Source: Streptomyces galbus (GTDB taxonomy: Bacteria > Actinomycetota > Actinomycetes > Streptomycetales > Streptomycetaceae). From it: DNA of 64,000 nucleotides. Below are positions 1 to 7,489 of this stretch, one piece after another (within the stretch, counting starts at the first letter, position 1; the number at the start of each line of letters is the position of its first letter). The notes beneath the pieces were generated by a model. That model was not told where the DNA came from, searched no databases, and saw nothing but the letters and a program-made list of their open reading frames with translations. Both the position numbers and the translations under genes were made by a program. The stretch lies in assembly GCF_005280195.1 (NCBI RefSeq), contig NZ_SZPR01000035.1, positions 1 to 64,000 of the forward strand. The letters run 5' to 3'.

Positions 1-2
1 TC

Positions 3-242
3 CCCTTCCTCTACAACGTGTGGAAGACGGCCAAGTACGGCAAGCCGGTCGGCGTCGACGACCCGTGGGGCTACGGCCGTTCGCTGGAGTGGGCGACCTC
101 CTGCCCGCCGCCGCGGCACAACTTCCTCACCCTGCCGCGCATCCGCAGTGAATCCCCGGCGTTCGACCTGCACCACCCCGACATCGCGATGGCCGAGGCC
201 GCGGCGCACGGACCCCGGCAGGCCGACACGAGGGCACAGTGA
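3..242 (+). CDS. ctaD: cytochrome c oxidase subunit I, C-terminal end (partial)
   Basis: Only the last 79 codons are in the window; the gene begins to the left. The tail reads through an ATSCPPPRHNF segment and a PEFD/AFDLHHP-like stretch typical of the cytoplasmic C-terminus of actinobacterial aa3 oxidase subunit I. The heme-copper core lies outside the window. The family catalyses terminal O2 reduction in the plasma membrane. The stop overlaps the next start (GTGA), so the downstream small membrane protein is probably translated from the same mRNA. No other cytochrome oxidase subunits follow, which suggests a secondary ctaD copy rather than the main cta operon; that is inference. Confidence 0.85.
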   Translation, partial: PFLYNVWKTAKYGKPVGVDDPWGYGRSLEWATSCPPPRHNFLTLPRIRSESPAFDLHHPDIAMAEAAAHGPRQADTRAQ

Positions 243-592
243 ACGGCCTGCCGGGACAGGCGGCCGACAGCCAGCCGGGCGACCTCGCCAACGAGGTCGA
301 GGGGTACCTCCTGTGGCAGGCCCGGGTGGCGGAGGCCGAGGCACGCGCGCGGGCCTTCGCCGAGGAGCTCGACTGGCTGACGACGGGACAACGCGAGCAG
401 GTCGAGCAGCACTACGTCACCGACAGCCTCCACCGGGCCCGGGACGACCTGGAGCGCATCGTGGCCCGGTGCCACTCGCTGCGCGCCGAGTACGAGCACC
501 GGTACCGCAGGCTGCGCCGGCGCTGTGTGGGGTGGGTGCTGGCGATCTGCGCCGGCGTGACCACGGTGACCGGTCTCTACCTGCTCCTGTGA
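239..592 (+). CDS. small membrane-anchored protein coupled to ctaD
   Basis: Encodes 117 residues starting at a GTG that overlaps the ctaD stop by four bases. Residues about 15-95 are charged and strongly helical (repeated Glu/Arg/Ala, probable coiled coil). Residues about 97-117 form one hydrophobic helix at the very C-terminus, so this is a probable tail-anchored protein with the helical part in the cytoplasm. No catalytic motif was recognised. Translational coupling suggests a role with the oxidase, for example assembly or membrane organisation, but nothing in the sequence proves it. Confidence 0.75.
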   Translation: MNGLPGQAADSQPGDLANEVEGYLLWQARVAEAEARARAFAEELDWLTTGQREQVEQHYVTDSLHRARDDLERIVARCHSLRAEYEHRYRRLRRRCVGWVLAICAGVTTVTGLYLLL

Positions 593-625
593 CCCGCGCG
601 GGCGGCCCGGGAGCCCGGCGCCCCC

Positions 626-1516
626 TCAGGGCACCAGCACGATCCGTCCGCGCACCCCTCCCGCGGCGAGGCGTGCGTGGGCCTCGGCCGCGTCGTCGAG
701 GGCGTACGTCCCGGCGACCCGCAGGGTCAGCGCGCCCTCGTCCACCAGCCGGACCAGCTCCGCCAGCCGGGCCCCGTCCGCGGCGACCTCGACCGCCGAG
801 GTGCGCACCCCGCGGGCCGGGGCGGGCTGGGCCTGCGGGATGACACCGGCGTACGCGCCGCCGTCCCGCACCCACCGCAGGGCCCGCTCGCCGAGCACGG
901 CCGCGTCCAGCACGGCGTCGAAGCCGCCCGTCGGCGGCTCACCTGCGGCCGGCGTGGCGCCCAGGGAGCGTACGAACTCCTCGTCGGCCGCCCGGGCCAG
1001 GCCCGTCACGGCCACCCCGCGCCGGGCGGCGAGCTCGGCGGCGAAACCGCCGACCGCCCCCGCCGCGCCCGTGACCAGCAGTGACCGGCCCTCCTCCAGC
1101 TCCAGCAGGTCGAGGGCCTGGGCGGCGGTCAGCGCGTTCAGCGGGAGCGTGGCCGCGTGCACGGCGTCCACCGTCGTCGGCGCCAGCGCGACCGCGTCGG
1201 CGTCGACCACGGCGTACTCCGCGTGCGTGCCCAGGGCCTTCACCATGCCGTGGTCGAGCGCCACGACCCGGTCGCCCGGGCTCCACGCGGTGGCCACGCC
1301 GGTCGCGTCCACGGTTCCGGCGACGTCCCAGCCGAGCCCGATCTGCTTGCCCGCACCGCCGAACGCCCCGGTGCGCACCCCGGCGTCGACCGGGTTGAGC
1401 GCCGCCGCGGCCACCTTGATCCGCACCTGGCGGGCGCCCGGCTCGGGCAGCTCGCTCTCCACGACCTCCACCGACTCCGGTCCGCCGAAGGACCGCACCA
1501 CGGCAGCACGCATCAC
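626..1516 (-). CDS. zinc-independent MDR-family NADPH:quinone oxidoreductase
   Basis: A 296-residue medium-chain dehydrogenase/reductase. The N-terminal GroES-like half (residues ~1-110) has the ALNPVDAGVR signature of quinone oxidoreductases, followed by a Rossmann domain with a LVTGAAGAVGGFAAELA nucleotide-binding loop near residues 145-165. The Cys/His zinc ligands of classical alcohol dehydrogenases are missing, as expected for quinone-reductase types that use NADPH to reduce quinones or enones. It is divergent from an HxlR regulator 141 bp away, the usual arrangement for redox or electrophile-responsive control. The ATG start has AGGAG just upstream. Confidence 0.85.
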   Translation of the reverse strand: MMRAAVVRSFGGPESVEVVESELPEPGARQVRIKVAAAALNPVDAGVRTGAFGGAGKQIGLGWDVAGTVDATGVATAWSPGDRVVALDHGMVKALGTHAEYAVVDADAVALAPTTVDAVHAATLPLNALTAAQALDLLELEEGRSLLVTGAAGAVGGFAAELAARRGVAVTGLARAADEEFVRSLGATPAAGEPPTGGFDAVLDAAVLGERALRWVRDGGAYAGVIPQAQPAPARGVRTSAVEVAADGARLAELVRLVDEGALTLRVAGTYALDDAAEAHARLAAGGVRGRIVLVP

Positions 1517-1608
1517 AACTCCTCTGAGACATAGGGGATTCGGGGCGACGGCCGCTCCTGCGGCGGCCGTCCCGGACTGCTCACGACCCTACGAAGACGT
1601 ACTATCTG

Positions 1609-1626
1609 CGGGTAAGTAGTTACCCG
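1609..1626. promoter_or_regulatory. 18-bp palindrome, probable HxlR operator
   Basis: CGGGTAA-GTAG-TTACCCG is a perfect 7-bp inverted repeat with a 4-bp centre. It lies between the divergent oxidoreductase and HxlR genes and 32 bp before the HxlR start. HxlR dimers bind such short palindromes, so this is the likely site for autoregulation and control of the oxidoreductase. Confidence 0.6.
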
Positions 1627-1657
1627 AAGGTGCGTACGTCCCCCGGAGGTGAGTGCC

Positions 1658-2062
1658 ATGGCCACCCTGACCGCGGCCCAGAGGCGCGAGCGGGCCCGCG
1701 TCGAGTACGACGCCTTCATCCGGAGCTGTCCCACCAACCAGCTCCTGGACCGCATCAGCGACAAGTGGGTCAGCCTCGTGGTCTCCGCGCTCGCCGGCGG
1801 CCCCATGCGCTACAGCGACCTCGCCCGCAAGATCGCCGGGGTCAGCCCCAAGATGCTCACCCAGACGCTGCGCTCCCTGGAGCGGGACGGGCTCCTGACG
1901 CGGACGGTGACGCCGTCCGTCCCCGTGCGCGTCGACTACGAGCTGACCCGCCTCGGCCACAGCCTGGCCCACCTGCTGACGGCGGTGAAGGACTGGGCGG
2001 AGACCCATTTCGACGAGGTCCACGCTGCCCGGGAACGGTACGACGCGGTCGCCGACGAGTGA
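1658..2062 (+). CDS. HxlR-family winged-helix transcriptional regulator
   Basis: 134 residues from an ATG with GGAGG eight bases upstream; a GTG nine bases earlier overlaps that ribosome site and is unlikely. The sequence has the family layout: an N-terminal Cys (in the RSCPTNQLLD segment), the DKWVSLVV helix, then a winged helix with RYSDLARKIAGVSPKMLTQT as recognition region and a dimerising C-terminal helix. The conserved Cys is often a redox or aldehyde sensor in this family. It is divergent to the MDR oxidoreductase and probably controls it through the palindrome between them. Confidence 0.9.
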   Translation: MATLTAAQRRERARVEYDAFIRSCPTNQLLDRISDKWVSLVVSALAGGPMRYSDLARKIAGVSPKMLTQTLRSLERDGLLTRTVTPSVPVRVDYELTRLGHSLAHLLTAVKDWAETHFDEVHAARERYDAVADE

Positions 2063-2178
2063 CCGTCCGGGTGACGTGAGGGGCCCGTTCGGGGCGGCCG
2101 CATCCGTGCGCGGCGTGACGGGGGAAGTATCCGCCGTCCTCACCGGACAGCGCCGTCACCCGGAGGAGAGTCGAAGCC

Positions 2179-3555
2179 ATGCACGTCTCGGTCGTCCTGT
2201 TCACCGCCGATCTGCGGCTGCACGACCATCCGCCGCTGCGGGCCGCGCTGGACGCCTCGGACGCGGTGGTGCCGTTCTTCGTGCGCGACCGCGCCGTGAC
2301 GGCGGCCGGCTTCGACCCGCCCAACCGGCGCGCGTTCCTCGCCGACTGCCTGGCCGACCTCGACGCCTCGCTGCGCGAGCGCGGCGGTCGGCTCGTGGTG
2401 CGCTCGGGCGACCTGGTCGAGGAGGTGTGCCGGGTGGTGACCGAGGCGGACGCCGACGAGATCCACATGGCCGCCGGGCAGACCGCCTTCGCCGCCCGCC
2501 GCGAGGAGCGGCTGCGGCGCGCGCTGGAGGCGGACGGCCGCCGTCTGTTCGTGCACGACACCGTCACCGTGGCGGTGCCGCCGGGCACGGTGACGCCCGC
2601 CTCCGCGGACCACTTCGCCGTGTTCACGCCCTACTTCCGCCAATGGGACCGGCTGGTGCTGCGCCCGGTGGCCCCGGCGCCGCGCCGGGTGCGGGTCTCC
2701 GAGCACGTGGCGGGCGAGGCGCTGCCCGCCCGCGGTGACGTCACCGGTGTCTCGCCCGCCCTCGCGGCCGGCGGGGAGGGCGCGGCCCGCAGGCGGGTGG
2801 CGGCCTACTGGCGCAGGGGGCTGGACGCCTACGACGACACGCGCGACGCCCTGGCCGCCGACGCCACCTCGCGGTTCTCCCCGCACCTGCACTTCGGCAC
2901 GCTGTCCCCGGTGGAGCTGGTCCACCGGGCCCGCCGGCAGGGCGGCCCGGGCGCCGACGCCCTCGTCCGGCAGCTCGCCTGGCGCGACTTCCACCGCCAG
3001 GTCCTGGCCGCCCGCCCCGGTGCGGCACGCGCGGACTACCGCACCAAACGGGACTGCTGGCGCACGCGGCGCACCGCCGCGGCCGACATCGAGGCGTGGG
3101 AGACGGGCCGGACCGGCTATCCGGTGATCGACGCCGCGATGCGGCAGCTCCGCCACGAGGGCTGGATGCACAACCGGGCCCGGCTGCTCACCGCGAGCTT
3201 CCTCGCCAAGACCCTGTACGTCGACTGGCGCATCGGCGCCGCCCACTTCCTGCACTGGCTGGTCGACGGGGACGTGGCGAACAACCAGCTCAACTGGCAG
3301 TGGGTGGCCGGCACGGGCACCGACACCCGGCCCAACCGGGTCCTCAACCCGGTCACCCAGGCCAAGCGGTACGACCCCGACGGCGCGTACGTGCGCCGGT
3401 GGGTGCCGGAGCTGGCCGGGGTCGGCGCGCCGGCCGTCCACGAGCCGTGGAAGCTGCCCGGCCCGGACCGGGCGGCGCTGGACTACCCGGACCCGGTGGT
3501 GGAGCTGTCGGCGGGACTGTACCGGTTCCGGCAGGCCCGCGAGCGGGCCCGCTGA
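2179..3555 (+). CDS. phrB: deoxyribodipyrimidine photolyase (class I CPD)
   Basis: A 458-residue photolyase, full length for the family. The N-terminal alpha/beta antenna domain (residues ~3-125) precedes the helical FAD domain (~190-450). The signature blocks are visible: TSRFSPHLHFG, RQLAWRDFHRQ, GYPVIDAAMRQL, WMHNRARL and the DGDVANNQLNWQW block that holds FAD and the electron-transfer Trp residues. It splits cyclobutane pyrimidine dimers using blue light. GGAGGAG precedes the ATG. Its position beside carotenoid genes and litR fits a light-response locus; in S. coelicolor, photolyase expression is reported to be LitR/LitS dependent, so the loss of litS here may matter. Confidence 0.93.
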   Translation: MHVSVVLFTADLRLHDHPPLRAALDASDAVVPFFVRDRAVTAAGFDPPNRRAFLADCLADLDASLRERGGRLVVRSGDLVEEVCRVVTEADADEIHMAAGQTAFAARREERLRRALEADGRRLFVHDTVTVAVPPGTVTPASADHFAVFTPYFRQWDRLVLRPVAPAPRRVRVSEHVAGEALPARGDVTGVSPALAAGGEGAARRRVAAYWRRGLDAYDDTRDALAADATSRFSPHLHFGTLSPVELVHRARRQGGPGADALVRQLAWRDFHRQVLAARPGAARADYRTKRDCWRTRRTAAADIEAWETGRTGYPVIDAAMRQLRHEGWMHNRARLLTASFLAKTLYVDWRIGAAHFLHWLVDGDVANNQLNWQWVAGTGTDTRPNRVLNPVTQAKRYDPDGAYVRRWVPELAGVGAPAVHEPWKLPGPDRAALDYPDPVVELSAGLYRFRQARERAR

Positions 3556-3587
3556 GGCGCTCCTGACGGGGGCCGGGAGGCGGGTGC

Positions 3588-3622
3588 CGGAGGCCGGGTG
3601 CCGCTCGGACGCCCGGCCTCCG
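3588..3622. terminator. bidirectional hairpin between phrB and crtU
   Basis: An 11-bp perfect stem (CGGAGGCCGGG / CCCGGCCTCCG) with a 13-base loop in the 75-bp gap between two convergent genes. It has no T-run, as is common in Streptomyces terminators. Confidence 0.6.
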
Positions 3623-3630
3623 CGGCCTTC

Positions 3631-5214
3631 TCAGGCGCCTCCCGCCGCGCCGGCCGCCCACCGCAGCAGTGCCGTACGGCCGCCGTCCGGCACGGTCCAC
3701 AGCGGGTGCCCGCGCAGGCCCCAGCCGTTCAGGAGGGCGTTGGCGGCGAGGAAGCCACTGGTGGCCGCCCGTTCCATGAGGGCCACGGGCAGTCCGGTGC
3801 GGACGGCGTCACCGGCGAGGACGAGGCCGGGGGTCGGGGTGCGCACGGCGGGCCGATCCTCGTAGCCGCCGACGGGGAACAGCGGGCAGTCCGCGCGCCA
3901 CTCGTGGCGGACGTCCACCACCCGGGCGGGCCCGGTCTCGGGGTAGACGCGGTGCAGTTCGGCGACGAGCTCCTTCTGCCAGGTCTCCCGGTCGCCGGAG
4001 TCGGGCAGGGCGTAGGCGTGCAGTTCGAGGACCGAGCCGCCGGTGCGGGCGGCCCAGCGGGCGGCCTCGCCCTCCCAGCGGTCCAGGACGCTGACGTTGT
4101 CCAGGGGGCCGTAGCCACTGGTGCCGAGGAAGCCGGGCCGGTCGGCGCGGACCGGCCGGTCCAGCCACAGGCGGGTGACGAGGAACGGCGGCGCGGTGCG
4201 CAGCCGGGCCAGGCGCTCGCGCCACGCCGGGTCGCCGAGGCCGGCGGAGCGGTGCACGAGGTCGCGCAGGGCGCCCGGGTCCAGGGCGAGGACGACGGCG
4301 TCGTGGTGGTGCTCGGTGGTGGCGGTGGCCACGGTGAAACCCGCGGACCCGGCTCCGGGGCGGTCCGGTGTGACGGCCTCGACCGGGGCCGACGTCAGCA
4401 GGCGCGCCCCGAGGCCGGTCAGGTGGGCGGCCAGCGGGTCCCACAGGGCCTGCGGGAAGGGCTCGGACGGCACGTCGAACAGCAGGCCCTCGGCCGAGCC
4501 GAGGAAGTAGATGTGGAACATCAGCGCCATCTCGGCGGCCGACAGCAGGCGCGGGTCGGCGAAGAAGCTGCGCGAGAAGACCTCGAACGCCAGGTGCCGT
4601 GCCGCCGGGGGGAAGCGGATCGCCTCCAGGAAGTCGTGGGCGCTGGTGGCGTCCAGCCGTTCGTACACGCCGGGCACGCGCACGTCGAGCAGGGGCAGCG
4701 CCGCGCGGGCGTTCATCCGGGTCAGGTCGCGCAGCCCGAACGACGGGCTCAGCGCGACGAAGCCGAGGGCGCTCAGCGGTGGCGTGCGGGGCACGTGCCG
4801 GAAGCTGTCCTGTCCGCCGGCGGAGTGCCGCAGCGGGTAGTCGGGCAGGCCGGTCAGGCGGGAGAGGCCGGGGTCGGTGCGGCGCAGCAGGGCGCGCAGG
4901 TTGTAGTACTGCCGGAAGAACGCGTGGAAGCCGCGGCTCATGGTCGCCGTGCTGCCGTCGGCGAGCCGGGTGGGCCAGCCGGCCAGCCGCCCGCCGAGCA
5001 CCGCCTCGCTCTCGTACAGCGTGACGCGCACGCCGCGCTCGGCCAGCGCGGTGGCGGCCGTCAGCCCGGCGATGCCGCCGCCGACGACGGCGACGTCCGG
5101 GGCGGTGAGCGGGTCGGCGCGGTCGGCGCCGGGTGCGGCGGGCAGCAGCCGGGCCAGCCGGTCGCGGCCGGGGCGGGAGGGGGCGGGCCGCGAGGGCTCG
5201 GGGTGGGAGGTCAT
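3631..5214 (-). CDS. crtU: CrtU, beta-carotene desaturase/methyltransferase (isorenieratene synthase)
   Basis: 527 residues; the ATG overlaps the crtT stop (ATGA), which sets the start. An FAD-binding Rossmann motif, DVAVVGGGIAGLTAATAL, sits at residues ~39-56, followed by YESEAVLGGRLAG. The body matches CrtI/CrtU-type carotenoid oxidoreductases (GFHAFFRQYYNLRALLRR, FSRSFFADPRLLSAAEM). CrtU converts the beta-ionone rings of beta-carotene to trimethylphenyl rings, giving aromatic carotenoids such as isorenieratene. It is third in the crtY-crtT-crtU operon. The enzyme class is clear; the exact end product depends on the neighbours. Confidence 0.9.
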   Translation of the reverse strand: MTSHPEPSRPAPSRPGRDRLARLLPAAPGADRADPLTAPDVAVVGGGIAGLTAATALAERGVRVTLYESEAVLGGRLAGWPTRLADGSTATMSRGFHAFFRQYYNLRALLRRTDPGLSRLTGLPDYPLRHSAGGQDSFRHVPRTPPLSALGFVALSPSFGLRDLTRMNARAALPLLDVRVPGVYERLDATSAHDFLEAIRFPPAARHLAFEVFSRSFFADPRLLSAAEMALMFHIYFLGSAEGLLFDVPSEPFPQALWDPLAAHLTGLGARLLTSAPVEAVTPDRPGAGSAGFTVATATTEHHHDAVVLALDPGALRDLVHRSAGLGDPAWRERLARLRTAPPFLVTRLWLDRPVRADRPGFLGTSGYGPLDNVSVLDRWEGEAARWAARTGGSVLELHAYALPDSGDRETWQKELVAELHRVYPETGPARVVDVRHEWRADCPLFPVGGYEDRPAVRTPTPGLVLAGDAVRTGLPVALMERAATSGFLAANALLNGWGLRGHPLWTVPDGGRTALLRWAAGAAGGA

Positions 5215-5951
5215 CGCCGGCCGGCTCCCGTCCGGCGGGTGCCGTCCGCGCGGCGGGCCACCATGGTGTGGGTGATCCCGGTCTGCCAGCCCGGCAGGGG
5301 CAGCACGCGCACCCGTTCGAACCCGGCCTCCGTCACCCGGCGGGCGAGGGCGCCGGCGGTGTCGAAGGCGAGCACGCTGTGCCACAGGTGCCGGTAGAGG
5401 GGGCCGTCGCCGAGCAACGTGGCGACGGGCAGGACCATCCCGCCGCACACCGCGTTCCACACGGCCCGGTGCGCGGGGTGCCCGCTGAGCGCGTACTCGT
5501 GCAGGGCGAGCCGCCCGTGCGGGGCGAGCAGGCGGTGGGCGGCGGCCAGCACGGCGTCCGGGTCGGCGGTGTTGCGCAGCAGGTACGCGGCGAAGACGGC
5601 GTCGAAGGGGCCGCTGACCCCCGCCTCCGCCAGGCGCTCCACGGGGGCGTGGACGAAGCGCACCGACGCCGACCAAGGGCGGAGCGCGGCACGGCGCAGC
5701 ATGCCCTCGCTGGCGTCGACCGCAGTGATCCGCGCGGCGGGCAGGACGGCGGCCAGGGCGGCGGTGGACGCCCCGGTGCCGCAGCCCAGGTCGAGGACGC
5801 GCAGCTTGGTGCCGTGCCGCGGCAGGCCGAGCCGCCGGACGGAGCGGCGCAGGTGGGCGTGGTAGCCGGGGTTGGCCGCCACGAGGATGTCGTAGCCGCG
5901 GGCGGCGTGGTCGAAGGCGTCGGCGAGACGGGCGTCGCGCAGGAGCGGCAT
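5211..5951 (-). CDS. crtT: CrtT, SAM-dependent methyltransferase of the carotenoid cluster
   Basis: 246 residues. The ATG is 17 bp after the crtY stop with CCGGAG upstream. The class I methyltransferase motif I reads VLDLGCGTGASTAAL near residues 51-65, followed by ITAVDASEGML (motif post-I) and a UbiE-like body. The stop overlaps crtU. The gene is conserved in Streptomyces crt clusters as crtT, but its substrate is not settled. A quinone or carotenoid ring methylation role is plausible, yet aromatisation by CrtU does not need it. Confidence 0.85.
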   Translation of the reverse strand: MPLLRDARLADAFDHAARGYDILVAANPGYHAHLRRSVRRLGLPRHGTKLRVLDLGCGTGASTAALAAVLPAARITAVDASEGMLRRAALRPWSASVRFVHAPVERLAEAGVSGPFDAVFAAYLLRNTADPDAVLAAAHRLLAPHGRLALHEYALSGHPAHRAVWNAVCGGMVLPVATLLGDGPLYRHLWHSVLAFDTAGALARRVTEAGFERVRVLPLPGWQTGITHTMVARRADGTRRTGAGRR

Positions 5952-5968
5952 GGGTTCGGGCTCCGGGG

Positions 5969-7165
5969 TCAGGCGGCCGGACGGGTCCGGCGCGGGGTGA
6001 AGGGCAGGCGGAGGGCGGAGCTGAGCATCGCGGCGGTGGGCACGTGCGCGCCGACGGCGAGGTCCTCGGGCAGGCTGGTGGCGCCGTCGAGGAAGCGCAG
6101 CAGCCGCACGGGCGGCACGCGCGCGAACAGCCGGCCGAAGAAAGCGGGGCCGTCGACCCGCCCGCTGTCCAGGGCGTGCAGCAGGACGGCGTCCATCAGC
6201 CGGGCCCGCGCGGAGTGCGGGCGGGGCGGCAGTGGCCGGCGGCCGGCGTGCAGGGCGGCGGCCACGGCGCGGGTCTGCCGCTGCACGGCGCTGAAGGTGT
6301 AGCCGGTCGAGGGCCGGGTGGCCCCGGCCGAGGCGCCGATCCGGAAGACGTGGGGTGCGCACTGCCGGGGGAAGTCGGCGTCCGTCATGGGGATCACGCC
6401 GTGCTCGGTGGCGCTCACCCGGTAGTCGTCCAGGCCGATCACGTCGTCGACGTACCGGCGCAGGAGGCGGTCGTACTGCCCGCCGGGCAGGACCTGCCGG
6501 GAGAACTCCGTGTACTCGACCAGCGCCTCGCACGGGCCGACCGGCAGCACGTACCCGAAGGACAGCCCGTGCGCGGGCTGCGGGGTGCGGAAGTCCATCA
6601 GTTCCACGGCGTGCGGGTCGAAGACGGGCGTCCGGGTCCGTACGAACCAGCCGCGGAAGTGCTGCAGCAAGGTGGTGCGCGCGGGTGGCAGGGACGGCAG
6701 CGGGCGGGAGTCGAAGACCCAGCGGGCGCGGACCGTGACGCGCCCGCCGTCGGGCAGCCGTCCGTGCACCCGGGCGCCGTCCGGCACCGGCTCGATCCGC
6801 TCGACGGCCGCCTCCACGCGCCGCGCGCGGCCGCCGACCGCGATCTCGTCGGCGACCAGGCTCTCGAACGCGTCGGACGACAGCATCTTGTACGTCAGCG
6901 GCGCGATCCGGCGGGTGACGGCCGTGCCGTCCGGGGTGCGCACGCGCAGGTGCTGCCAGCGCGCCGTCAGCGCCTCGTCGTAGGGGCCCGCACCCCGCTC
7001 CCAGAAGCACCAGGTGCGCGGCGCGGCGCGCGCCGGGCCGGGCGGGGCGGCCAGCAGCACCGTGTCCAGGGGCCGCGCCCCCGCCGGTGGCCGCGCCAGG
7101 CCGAGCACCAGCGACAGTCCCGCGGCGCCCGCCCCGACCACGGCGACGTCGGTCTCCAGATCCAC
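5969..7165 (-). CDS. crtY: CrtY, lycopene beta-cyclase (CrtL type)
   Basis: 398 residues from a GTG preceded by GAGGGAG; upstream in-frame codons are Arg/Ala-rich noise. The N-terminus carries DVAVVGAGAAGLSLVLGL, the dinucleotide-binding fold of flavoprotein cyclases. The middle region, with TPVFDPHAVELMDFR and LPVGPCEALVEYTEFS, and the GASAGATRPSTGYTF block match the CrtL/CrtY family. It closes both ends of lycopene to beta-rings, supplying beta-carotene to CrtU. It is first gene of the crtYTU operon, divergent from crtE with a 324-bp shared control region. Confidence 0.92.
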   Translation of the reverse strand: MDLETDVAVVGAGAAGLSLVLGLARPPAGARPLDTVLLAAPPGPARAAPRTWCFWERGAGPYDEALTARWQHLRVRTPDGTAVTRRIAPLTYKMLSSDAFESLVADEIAVGGRARRVEAAVERIEPVPDGARVHGRLPDGGRVTVRARWVFDSRPLPSLPPARTTLLQHFRGWFVRTRTPVFDPHAVELMDFRTPQPAHGLSFGYVLPVGPCEALVEYTEFSRQVLPGGQYDRLLRRYVDDVIGLDDYRVSATEHGVIPMTDADFPRQCAPHVFRIGASAGATRPSTGYTFSAVQRQTRAVAAALHAGRRPLPPRPHSARARLMDAVLLHALDSGRVDGPAFFGRLFARVPPVRLLRFLDGATSLPEDLAVGAHVPTAAMLSSALRLPFTPRRTRPAA

Positions 7166-7489
7166 GCCCGCAGCTCCCTCGCCCAGCTCTCGCCCCCGCC
7201 GACGGCGGGCTTCCCGGAATACGGCTCTTCGACCGGCGCCGTCCCGTGCGGGGGCGTCGTGCCGTCCAGTGTTTCCGGCCGACCGTGCCGCGCGGATGCA
7301 CCGCGGGGCGTGTCGTCCGGTCCGTCCGGCGGGTGACCGGCCCGCCCGACAGCACCGCATGTGCCCGAACGGCGCATCCGCTCATGCCTTCCGCGCGGAA
7401 TGACTCGTACGACACGGCGTGCGGCCCGCACGGACCCGACAGCCGTACCCGGACCACGGACACACCCACCACGGGCGAGAGGATCCGCG
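7166..7489. promoter_or_regulatory. divergent crtY/crtE control region
   Basis: 324 bp without a gene separating the two carotenoid operons, so both promoters must lie here. Two similar boxes are visible on the + strand: CGGAAT then CGAC 15 bp later (7215-7233), and CGGAAT then CGAC 14 bp later (7396-7413). A GGAAT-type -35 box with a short GC spacer is reminiscent of ECF-sigma promoters and could be the LitS-type promoter, but I cannot confirm orientation or function. The ribosome site for crtE is GAGAGGA at 7477-7483. Confidence 0.5.

Noticed and set aside
2140..3441. 433-codon open frame on the minus strand across phrB
   Set aside because: Antisense frame created by the GC-rich third positions of phrB; residues are Gly/Arg/Val-rich with no motif and no ribosome site.
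5214..5676. N-terminal extension of crtU by 154 codons
   Set aside because: It lies inside crtT in another frame; the ATGA overlap with crtT gives the natural start.
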